Shown: positions 1 to 5,188 of the stretch, one piece after another
Layout: each line of letters begins with the position of its first letter
Position numbering within the stretch: position 1 is the first letter of the stretch
DNA from: Phycisphaerales bacterium
Lineage (GTDB): Bacteria > Planctomycetota > Phycisphaerae > Phycisphaerales > UBA1924
Length of the DNA stretch: 6,131 bases
Reading direction: 5' to 3'
Assembly (NCBI GenBank): GCA_030680655.1
Contig: JAUXUZ010000085.1
Span: 1 to 6,131 of the forward strand
Notes under the pieces: model-generated
What the model was told of the DNA's origin: nothing
What the model saw: only the letters and a program-made list of their open reading frames with translations
The model's database searches: none
Made by a program: the position numbers and the translations under genes

Positions 1-1045
1 TCTCCGCGGCGTCCTCGGCCTCCTGCCAGGGGACCTGCTTGGCCGCCAGGTGGCGGGCGAGCTGGTCGGCGAGCTCGTACCGCGGGCGAACGCTGTGCGC
101 GGGGCCGCTGATGATCAGCGGTGTCCGGGCCTCATCGATGAGGGTGCTGTCAACCTCGTCAACGATCGCAAAGTCGCGGCGGCGTTGCACCTGCTGGGCG
201 GCCACCTGCTTCATGTTGTCGCGGAGGTAGTCGAAGCCGAACTCCGCGGTGGTTCCGTAAACGACGTCGCAGCCGTACATCTGACGTTTGACGTCCTCGG
301 GCTGCATGTGCATCGGGTGGATGGCGCCGATCGTCAGGCCGAGGCCGTGGAAGAACGGGAAAGTCCAGTCACGGTCACGCTGCACCAGGTAGTCGTTGAC
401 TGTCACCACGTGCACCTTGTTGCGCTCGACGCACGCGAGGTAAGCGGCGAGCGGCGCGACGATCGTCTTGCCCTCACCGGTCTTCATCTCGGCGATCTTG
501 CCCTGCGCCAGCACCATCGCGCCGATCAACTGCACGTCGAACGGGCGAGCCCGGTACGGCGGGCGGCTCTCGGGGTAGAGCTCGCGGACCGCCTCGTAGA
601 ACGCCGGGGGGATGTCAACTTGCATGTACCCCGGTTGAGGGCCGGGGCAGCCCTGGAACTGGCCTGTCGGAGGCGCCGGGGGGAGGGCATCCATCTGCGC
701 ACGCAGCTCGGCGTAGACACGCTGCATGTCGGCGGGAAGGGCCGAAGGGTCAAACCCGCGCGCCGGGTTGAAGACCTGACGGATGCCAACTGAACGGTCC
801 ATTGCCTCGCGGGCGGCGGCGAACACATCGGGGATCAGCTTGTCTTCGGTCTCGCCCTTGTCGAACCGGCTCCTGAAGGTCGCGAGCTGGTCCTTCAGTT
901 CCTGATCGCTCATCGCGCGGAACCGGGGCTCCAGCTTGTTGATCAGATTGACCTTCTCGTTGTAGCGGCGAACGAAGCGGTCGTTGCGCGAGCCGACGAT
1001 GCGGTTGATGATCGGGCCGAGGATGGGGATGTCTTGCTTAGCCAT
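1..1045 (-). CDS. secA: Preprotein translocase ATPase SecA, N-terminal part (3' end cut by window edge)
   Basis: SecA is the cytoplasmic ATPase that pushes unfolded preproteins through the SecYEG channel. The frame opens at ATG (complement of 1043-1045) and stays open for 348 codons to the left edge, so the rest of the protein is missing. Visible landmarks: the N-terminal SecYEG-binding helix, FDVQL at residues 169-173 (Q-motif area), Walker A TGEGKT at 189-194 with catalytic-site Lys193, VNDYLVQRD at 216-224, GFDYLRDNM at 270-278, Walker B/DEAD box DEVD at 296-299, and DEARTPLIISG at 304-314 just before the preprotein-crosslinking domain. Compared with E. coli SecA, where GMR is followed almost directly by HFDVQ, about 78 extra residues (roughly 90-167) sit between GIR and PFDVQ; they include a Pro/Gly-rich stretch near 121-139. 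No good Shine-Dalgarno precedes the ATG. The family call is secure; the C-terminal half cannot be judged. Confidence 0.97.
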   Translation of the reverse strand, partial: MAKQDIPILGPIINRIVGSRNDRFVRRYNEKVNLINKLEPRFRAMSDQELKDQLATFRSRFDKGETEDKLIPDVFAAAREAMDRSVGIRQVFNPARGFDPSALPADMQRVYAELRAQMDALPPAPPTGQFQGCPGPQPGYMQVDIPPAFYEAVRELYPESRPPYRARPFDVQLIGAMVLAQGKIAEMKTGEGKTIVAPLAAYLACVERNKVHVVTVNDYLVQRDRDWTFPFFHGLGLTIGAIHPMHMQPEDVKRQMYGCDVVYGTTAEFGFDYLRDNMKQVAAQQVQRRRDFAIVDEVDSTLIDEARTPLIISGPAHSVRPRYELADQLARHLAAKQVPWQEAEDAAE

Positions 1046-1114
1046 GGTTGAGCCTGAGGATTCGAGTCCGGTCGGGAAAACGGCCGACGGCTATCCGCCG
1101 CAGGCCAGTGGGAT

Positions 1115-1153
1115 ATCACGTGATTCGGGGTTGCTCGGCGGGCTGATATCAGC
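1115..1153. promoter_or_regulatory. Two short perfect palindromes upstream of secA
   Basis: The gap between secA and the next gene (1046-1208) holds two perfect palindromes: ATCACGTGAT at 1115-1124 and GCTGATATCAGC at 1142-1153, centred about 28 bases apart and 70-110 bases upstream of the secA ATG. Such sites could bind dimeric regulators, but no matching regulator is in view and short palindromes also arise by chance. I see no convincing -35/-10 pair beside them. The rest of the gap shows nothing else. Confidence 0.2.
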
Positions 1154-1208
1154 GCCAATGCCGCTGACTCAATGCCAGTGCTTTCGGTCTGACAGCACGC
1201 GGGGCTGC

Positions 1209-1592
1209 TCAGAACGAGCCGGCAAGGCCGGGCGGCGGGAGCGCCAAAAGCGCCTCGCGTACAAGCAGGAATCGACCGTTCGATGCGGTCGATCGCTCCG
1301 GACGTATCGAGGCATTCGTTGCACTGGGGCGAGAGGATGCCGATTCCCTCGCTGATTCGGGACGCTCTTGCTGCGAACGCCGCACCTGCCGCTCGACGAT
1401 CTGCGGGGCAACGGCACGATCAAGACCACCGTTTGCTGTGCCGCCGCTGCCCACAGCCGCCAGCAGGTGCCCCGCGGGCACCCCGGCCGCCAATGCGAAA
1501 GCCAGAACAAGCAGAAGCGACAACCCGCCCGTGAGCAGGCGTGGCGTCACGGCGGCGGGCTTTGAGGGGATTAGGCGGTAGGGATCGTGCAT
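1209..1592 (-). CDS. Probable small membrane-anchored or secreted protein, unknown function
   Basis: I do not recognise this 127-residue protein. From the ATG at 1592 it has a short polar N-terminus with Arg/Lys residues (MHDPYRLIPSKPAAVTPR), then one hydrophobic stretch at about residues 19-48 rich in Leu, Ala and Val, then a polar Arg/Ser/Gln-rich region (about 66-105), and a C-terminus with FLLVREALLALPPPG. This fits a single-span membrane protein with most of its chain outside, or a secreted protein with a signal peptide. A GTG start at 1682 would add 30 residues lacking the usual look of an N-terminus, so I prefer the ATG. It has no clear ribosome binding site. It lies 163 bases upstream of secA on the same strand and may be co-transcribed with it. 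Many codons end in G or C, but less uniformly than in its neighbours, so it could be a chance frame. Confidence 0.45.
   Translation of the reverse strand: MHDPYRLIPSKPAAVTPRLLTGGLSLLLVLAFALAAGVPAGHLLAAVGSGGTANGGLDRAVAPQIVERQVRRSQQERPESARESASSRPSATNASIRPERSTASNGRFLLVREALLALPPPGLAGSF
1271..1293. repeat. Inverted repeat, 8-bp stem with 7-base loop
   Basis: ATCGACCG at 1271-1278 is followed after seven bases by its exact reverse complement CGGTCGAT at 1286-1293. It lies inside the 3' part of the predicted small membrane protein gene and has no T-run, so a terminator role is unlikely. It may be a chance structure or a weak binding site. Confidence 0.3.
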
Positions 1593-1894
1593 CTTTAGTT
1601 GACCGAGACTCAGGATATACGCACAATTCCCTTGTCGGCGTTCGCTGGGAGAGGGTTTTGTAAAGGCGGCAGCCGGCACCACAATCGTGGTGTCACGTCA
1701 GCCGACAGACGTTCCCGCTGCTCCTTTGCTCTCGTCCACCCCCCCCACAGCGCTCCCCTATCGCGACTCGAAAGCGGACCGGCCAGGCTCCTCTGTCGGT
1801 TCCTTGTTACCAGAATCGGCGGAAACTGCGCGTCCGTTGGGCCTGCCGCTGCCGGGTTCCAAGGGGGGCCTGGCGGGATGTGTATGCTGTTTGG
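1593..1894. other. Intergenic region without a convincing gene
   Basis: About 300 bases separate the divergent small membrane protein gene and the conserved hypothetical gene at 1895, so promoters in both directions should lie here. Short frames in it have no start signal or recognisable composition and look like noise. It contains a hairpin CACCAC-AATC-GTGGTG at 1677-1692 and a run of eight C at 1739-1746. TATGCT at 1882-1887 could be a -10 box for the plus-strand gene. I recognise no structured RNA family. Confidence 0.5.
1677..1692. repeat. Short hairpin, 6-bp stem with 4-base loop
   Basis: CACCAC (1677-1682), loop AATC, and GTGGTG (1687-1692) form a perfect stem in the divergent intergenic region. 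It could be an operator or a leader hairpin for the minus-strand gene, whose start lies 85 bases away. No T-run follows on either strand, so it is not a standard terminator. Confidence 0.25.
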
Positions 1895-2179
1895 ATGAAC
1901 AGCGACCCCGCATCGGCTCCGGACCCCTCGTCGGCATCACCGCAGGCGATTGACGACGCGACGCTCAAGCAGGCGCTGAACGCTTTCAAGAAGCGGCTGA
2001 AGCTGACGATCCTTGATCAGGAATCGAAGCTCGGTGCGCACAAGCCGATGACCGGCGGGCACAAGAGCGCCGGGATCGGGATCATGCCGCCCAACCAGTT
2101 CCCCCGCGCTGTGTGGAACGAACTGGCTCGGCAGGGCAAGATCAAGGACATGGGGGGCGGGTTCTTCGGGGGCGTTTGA
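1895..2179 (+). CDS. Conserved hypothetical small protein (KLT...PPNQFPRAVWNEL type)
   Basis: This 94-residue protein has a disordered Ser/Pro/Ala-rich N-terminus (about 1-20), a basic helix with NAFKKRLKLT near residues 29-38, then DQESKLG, MTGGHKSAG and IMPPNQFPRAVWNELARQG, and a Gly/Phe-rich end (GGGFFGGV). I recall similar proteins from planctomycete genomes annotated as hypothetical; I know no function. The shape, a charged helix then a PP-x2-FP-x-x-VW-x-EL block, suggests a small folded cytoplasmic domain that might bind nucleic acid or protein, but that is a guess. The ATG at 1895 is preferred over an in-frame ATG at 1880 because the latter adds only MYAVW and overlaps a possible -10 box (TATGCT, 1882-1887). 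There is no Shine-Dalgarno. It converges with pgi. Confidence 0.75.
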   Translation: MNSDPASAPDPSSASPQAIDDATLKQALNAFKKRLKLTILDQESKLGAHKPMTGGHKSAGIGIMPPNQFPRAVWNELARQGKIKDMGGGFFGGV

Positions 2180-2196
2180 AAGAACCAAATCGCAAA

Positions 2197-2242
2197 GGCC
2201 CTAAGGGCCAAATGAAGAGCCGACGCTCCGCAGCTTGGCCCT
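2197..2242. terminator. Possible bidirectional terminator between convergent genes
   Basis: The 81-base gap between the hypothetical gene and pgi contains AGGGCCAA at 2204-2211 and its exact reverse complement TTGGCCCT at 2235-2242, with an inner 4-bp stem GAGC-CGAC-GCTC at 2217-2228. An alternative compact hairpin GGCCC-TAA-GGGCC at 2197-2209 shares part of the sequence. Neither has a T-run, so intrinsic termination would be weak; the convergent arrangement is the main argument for a terminator. Confidence 0.35.
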
Positions 2243-2260
2243 CTGCCAGTTGCCCATTGG

Positions 2261-3949
2261 CTATCTCGCGGTGCCCCGCGCCTTCCACCAATTGATCAGG
2301 CCGTTCGTGCTCGCGTCGTGGGTGGTGACCGCTCCGTCACCGCTGAGCTCCGGCAGGATCTTCTTCGCGAGCTGCTTGCCGAGTTCAACCCCCCACTGGT
2401 CGTAGGAGTTGACGTTCCAGACGGCGCCCTGCACGAAAATCTTGTGCTCGTACATCGCGATCAACGCGCCGAGGGTTTGCGGGGTGATCCGACTGAGGAG
2501 GATCGAAGTCGTCGGGCGGTTGCCCGGGAAGACCTTGTGCGGCACCAGCGCCTCGAGCGCTTCACCCTTCATGCCTTCGCGGACCAGTTCCTCTCTAACT
2601 TGCGACTCCGACTTTCCGAGCATGAGCGCCTCAGTCTGCGCGAAGAAGTTGCTGAGGAGTATGCGGTGGTGCTCGTTGTGGGCAACGGGGTTGTGCGAGA
2701 CGGCTGGGGCGATGAAGTCGCAGGGGATCAGCTTCGTTCCCTGGTGGATCAACTGATAGAAGGCGTGCTGCCCGTTGGTGCCGGGTTCTCCCCAGATGAC
2801 CGGTCCGGTCGAGCAGGCGACGGGCGCACCGTCACGCGTGGTCCCTTTGCCGTTGGACTCCATGTCGCCTTGCTGGAAATAGGCCGCGAAGCGGTGGAGG
2901 TACTGGTCGTAGGGGAGGATGGCGTTGGACTGGGCGAACTTGCCGAAGGGACCCGGCATGAAGTTGTTGTACCAGACGCCGAGCATCGCGAGAATGACGG
3001 GGAGGTTGTTGCCCGAGCCGATGGGCGTTGTTCGGAAGTGCTCGTCCATCTCGTGGGCACCCGCGAGCAGGGCGCGGAAGTTGGCGTCGCCGATGCTGAT
3101 GGCGATGGGGAGGCCGATCGCCGACCAGAGCGAGTAGCGCCCGCCGACCCAGTCCCAGAAACCGAACATGTTCGCCTGATCGATGCCGAACGCGCCCACG
3201 GCCTTCGCGTTGGTGCTGACGGCGACAAAGTGCCTGGCGGTGGCGCTCTCGTCCTTGAGTGCCTCCAGGAGCCAGGCCCGAGCAGTAAGGGCGTTGGTCA
3301 TCGTCTCCTGGGTTGTGAACGTCTTGCTGGCGACGATAAAGAGCGTGCCCTCCGGGCGGCACAGGCGCAGCGCTTCGGCGATGTGTGTGCCGTCGATGTT
3401 CGAGACGAAGTGGAGCTTGATGTTCCGCTGCGAGTAGTGCTTGAGGCCTTCACAGACCATCACCGGCCCGAGATCACTGCCGCCGATGCCGATGTTGACG
3501 ATGTCGGTGATGCGCTGACCGGTGTGGCCCTTGTGCTCCCCGGAGCGGACGCGCTCGGCGAAGGCAAGGAAGCGGTCGAGCACGTCGTTGACCTGCGGGA
3601 CAACGTTGACACCGTCGGCGTAGACGGGCCGGCTGTTCATCGGTGCCCGCAGCGCGGTGTGGAGCACCGCACGGTCTTCCGTCGTGTTGATCTTCTCGCC
3701 GCTGAACATGGCGTCGCGGAGCTTCTCCACGCCGGCAGCACTGGCGAGATCGAGCAGCAGCGTGAGCGTGCGCGGGGTGATCCGGTGCTTGGAGAAGTCG
3801 AGCAGGAGTCGCTCACCGCCCAGGCTCAACTCACGGCTGAACGTCTTGAACCGTGCTGGGTCCTTTGCGAAGAGGTCCCGCATGTGCAGCGGCTCAACCT
3901 CCAGAGCGTGAGCGGTCAGGGCGGACCATTGTGGTGAAGCTGTGGCCAT
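2261..3949 (-). CDS. pgi: Glucose-6-phosphate isomerase
   Basis: This cytoplasmic enzyme interconverts glucose 6-phosphate and fructose 6-phosphate in glycolysis and gluconeogenesis. The 562-residue product is close in length to the long E. coli form (549) and aligns with it along its whole length. Key blocks: FSGEKIN at 82-88, NIGIGGSDLGP at 152-162 and SKTFTTQET at 208-216 (sugar-phosphate binding), signature 1 with GGRYSLWSAIG at 269-279, GDMESNGK at 361-368 with catalytic base Glu364, TNGQH at 391-395 with ring-opening His395, and signature 2 YDQWGVELGK at 516-525 with Lys525. All catalytic residues are present. Near 330-343 it carries a few residues (GPFGKFAQS) beyond E. coli. I chose the ATG at 3949 over an in-frame GTG at 3982 because the added residues are not family-like. 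No Shine-Dalgarno is seen; TACGCT lies 6 bases upstream of the ATG. It is divergent from the dehydrogenase gene, with 86 bases between the starts. Confidence 0.98.
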   Translation of the reverse strand: MATASPQWSALTAHALEVEPLHMRDLFAKDPARFKTFSRELSLGGERLLLDFSKHRITPRTLTLLLDLASAAGVEKLRDAMFSGEKINTTEDRAVLHTALRAPMNSRPVYADGVNVVPQVNDVLDRFLAFAERVRSGEHKGHTGQRITDIVNIGIGGSDLGPVMVCEGLKHYSQRNIKLHFVSNIDGTHIAEALRLCRPEGTLFIVASKTFTTQETMTNALTARAWLLEALKDESATARHFVAVSTNAKAVGAFGIDQANMFGFWDWVGGRYSLWSAIGLPIAISIGDANFRALLAGAHEMDEHFRTTPIGSGNNLPVILAMLGVWYNNFMPGPFGKFAQSNAILPYDQYLHRFAAYFQQGDMESNGKGTTRDGAPVACSTGPVIWGEPGTNGQHAFYQLIHQGTKLIPCDFIAPAVSHNPVAHNEHHRILLSNFFAQTEALMLGKSESQVREELVREGMKGEALEALVPHKVFPGNRPTTSILLSRITPQTLGALIAMYEHKIFVQGAVWNVNSYDQWGVELGKQLAKKILPELSGDGAVTTHDASTNGLINWWKARGTAR

Positions 3950-4035
3950 GCGCCGAGCGTAGCGGTATGCCGGTTGATTCACCAGAATGAACAGCCGGGC
4001 CCACCCTCAATCCAACCCCTGCCAACGATGACCGC
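3950..4035. promoter_or_regulatory. Divergent promoter region between pgi and the SDR gene
   Basis: These 86 bases must hold start signals for both genes if each has its own promoter. On the minus strand TACGCT (complement of 3956-3961) matches the TAnnnT pattern of a -10 box and ends six bases before the pgi ATG, which would put transcription start at or next to the start codon. No good -35 box is seen. No Shine-Dalgarno precedes either start. Confidence 0.35.
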
Positions 4036-4827
4036 ATGCGAACAGCACTCATCACCGGAGCGGGTTCTGGTATCGGGCGGGCGGTGGCGATTGCGCTTGG
4101 CAACAGCGGCTACGCGCTGGCGCTCGTGGGTCGCAGAAGGCAACCTCTTGAAGAGACCGCCGAACTGACCGGCTCGCCTGAAACGCTGGTGCTAACGGGC
4201 GATCTGTCGGTCGCGGGCGAAGCGGGGGCGATTGTCGAAGCGGCCGCCGCTGGGCTAAGCGAAAGTGGCGGACTCGACGTGCTGGTGAACAACGCCGGCG
4301 AAGCCGCGCTTGTGCCGATCGGCCTGATGACACCCGCAGCCTGGGACCGGGCACTCGCGGCGAACGCATCGTCGGCCGCGTACTGCACGATCGCGGCGTG
4401 GCGCCACCTGGCGATCAGTGGCGGCACCATCGTCAACATCGCCAGCATGGCCGTGTACGACCCGCTCGAGGGGTTCATGGCCTACGGGGCTGCCAAGGCC
4501 GCGATGGCGCACCTGACCGTTTCGAGCGCCAAAGAAGGCGGTCCCTCGGGTGTCACGGCCTACTGCCTCTGTCCGGGTGCAGTTGAGACACCGATGCTCC
4601 GTTCGGTGATTGATGAAGCCACCGTTCCCCGCTCGGCCACCCTTCAACCCGAAGATGTCGCCGCCGCGGTGCTCGCGTGCGTGCGCGGCGAACACCTCGC
4701 CAGCAACGGGCAGGCGATCCCGATTCTGCCGGCCGCGTCGGCCGACTGGTGGTCGCAGTGGCAGACAAGCCATCGCAGCGCCTGGCTGGGAATGTCGCCC
4801 ATGCCCGGGCACAAGGTGGAGCAATGA
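4036..4827 (+). CDS. Short-chain dehydrogenase/reductase (classical SDR family)
   Basis: This 263-residue protein is a Rossmann-fold NAD(P)(H)-dependent oxidoreductase of classical SDR length. Visible motifs: cofactor loop TGAGSGIG at residues 7-14, GRRR at 32-35 after the second strand (basic residues there favour NADPH), GDLS at 55-58, NNAG at 85-88, Asn110, catalytic Ser137, and the YxxxK pair Tyr150/Lys154, followed by CPGAVETPM at 179-187. The catalytic tetrad Asn-Ser-Tyr-Lys is complete, so it should be active. The C-terminal tail (236-263) is Trp-rich (DWWSQWQ), differs from FabG-type enzymes, and may cover the substrate pocket. The substrate cannot be told from sequence; FabG-like annotation would be overreach. 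The ATG at 4036 puts the glycine loop at the usual distance from the N-terminus. No ribosome binding site is evident. Confidence 0.93.
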   Translation: MRTALITGAGSGIGRAVAIALGNSGYALALVGRRRQPLEETAELTGSPETLVLTGDLSVAGEAGAIVEAAAAGLSESGGLDVLVNNAGEAALVPIGLMTPAAWDRALAANASSAAYCTIAAWRHLAISGGTIVNIASMAVYDPLEGFMAYGAAKAAMAHLTVSSAKEGGPSGVTAYCLCPGAVETPMLRSVIDEATVPRSATLQPEDVAAAVLACVRGEHLASNGQAIPILPAASADWWSQWQTSHRSAWLGMSPMPGHKVEQ

Positions 4828-4853
4828 GGCCTTGTTTGGCAAGTCAGGGGTGA

Positions 4854-4866
4854 GGCGAGCGTCGCC
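4854..4866. terminator. Small hairpin after the SDR gene
   Basis: GGCGA-GCG-TCGCC forms a perfect 5-bp stem 26 bases after the SDR stop codon. It lacks a T-run, so it is at best a weak or factor-assisted terminator. The remaining gap up to 4932 shows no gene; it should contain the promoter of the DksA-like operon, but I see no clear -35/-10 pair. Confidence 0.25.
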
Positions 4867-4932
4867 GCCGCAGTTCGCCTAAGGTTGCCGCCTTTCTTCA
4901 GCCCGCCCTCGCTTCAAGATCCACCCGTTTCA

Positions 4933-4938
4933 GGGAGG
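4933..4938 (+). promoter_or_regulatory. Strong Shine-Dalgarno site before the Lys/Ala/Pro-rich frame
   Basis: GGGAGG ends seven bases before the GTG at 4946, an ideal spacing. It is the best ribosome binding site in the window and fixes the start at GTG 4946 rather than the TTG at 4940. No comparable site precedes the downstream DksA-like frame. Confidence 0.75.
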
Positions 4939-4945
4939 TTTGACG

Positions 4946-5140
4946 GTGCCAAAGTCCAAGTCAGCAGGCAAGAAGCCTTCATCCGCAGCCCCCAAGAAGC
5001 CAGCGAGCAAAGCCAAGCCCGCGGCGAAGCCGGCGAAACCAGCCAAGGTGGCCGCCAAGGCCGTCACAAAGACCGTGGCCAAGCCGACGGCCAAGCCTGC
5101 CGCCAAGGCACCGGCAAAGCCGGTCGGCAAGGTCAAGTAA
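4946..5140 (+). CDS. Lys/Ala/Pro-rich histone-H1-like peptide, probably the detached N-terminal tail of the DksA-like protein
   Basis: From GTG 4946 this frame gives 64 residues made almost wholly of Lys, Ala, Pro, Val, Ser and Thr in loose repeats (AAKPAKPAK, AAKAPAKPVGKVK), closely resembling the C-terminal tail of histone H1 and bacterial H1-like proteins. It should be disordered, very basic and able to bind DNA or RNA. It ends at TAA (5138-5140). The same frame continues without another stop through 5141-5188 into the DksA-like protein, so this is most likely the N-terminal tail of one larger protein cut off by a single stop codon. The alternatives are a separate small basic protein translationally coupled to the next gene, readthrough of the stop, or a sequence error. 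Its start is well supported by GGGAGG. Confidence 0.6.
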   Translation: MPKSKSAGKKPSSAAPKKPASKAKPAAKPAKPAKVAAKAVTKTVAKPTAKPAAKAPAKPVGKVK

Positions 5141-5146
5141 GTTCCG

Positions 5147-5158
5147 CCCCCCCCCCCC
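5147..5158 (+). repeat. Homopolymer run of 12 C
   Basis: Twelve consecutive C lie just after the TAA of the Lys/Ala/Pro-rich frame and encode four Pro residues in the frame shared by both parts. Runs of this length are prone to slippage in replication and to errors in sequencing. The run lies downstream of the stop and upstream of the only available start of the second part (GTG 5189), so changes in its length alone would not rejoin the halves. Confidence 0.95.
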
Positions 5159-5188
5159 GAGCGCACGCTCCTCAAGCCGCTCAACCGC

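Noticed and set aside
50..793. 247-codon open frame on the plus strand opposite secA
   Set aside because: Antisense shadow of secA codons; no start signal and no family resemblance.
2318..3937. 539-codon open frame on the plus strand opposite pgi
   Set aside because: It lies wholly antisense to a full-length, motif-complete pgi. In GC-rich genes the complementary frame is often open; its product is rich in Val/Asp/Glu/Arg with no recognisable domain.
3950..3982. GTG start at 3982 giving pgi 11 more residues
   Set aside because: The added residues (MNQPAYRYARR) do not resemble the family N-terminus, there is no ribosome site, and the extension would take up much of the divergent promoter region.
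4255..4842. 195-codon open frame on the minus strand opposite the SDR gene
   Set aside because: Antisense shadow of a complete SDR with all catalytic residues.
4970..5137. Repetitive DNA that might be a CRISPR or tandem repeat
   Set aside because: The repetition is only at the level of AAG/GCC/CCG codons for Lys/Ala/Pro; there are no fixed-length repeats or spacers.
5147..5158. Phase-variable switch made by the 12-C run
   Set aside because: The run follows the stop codon of the first frame and precedes the only start of the second, so length changes alone would not switch either product. It remains suspect as a site of sequence error.
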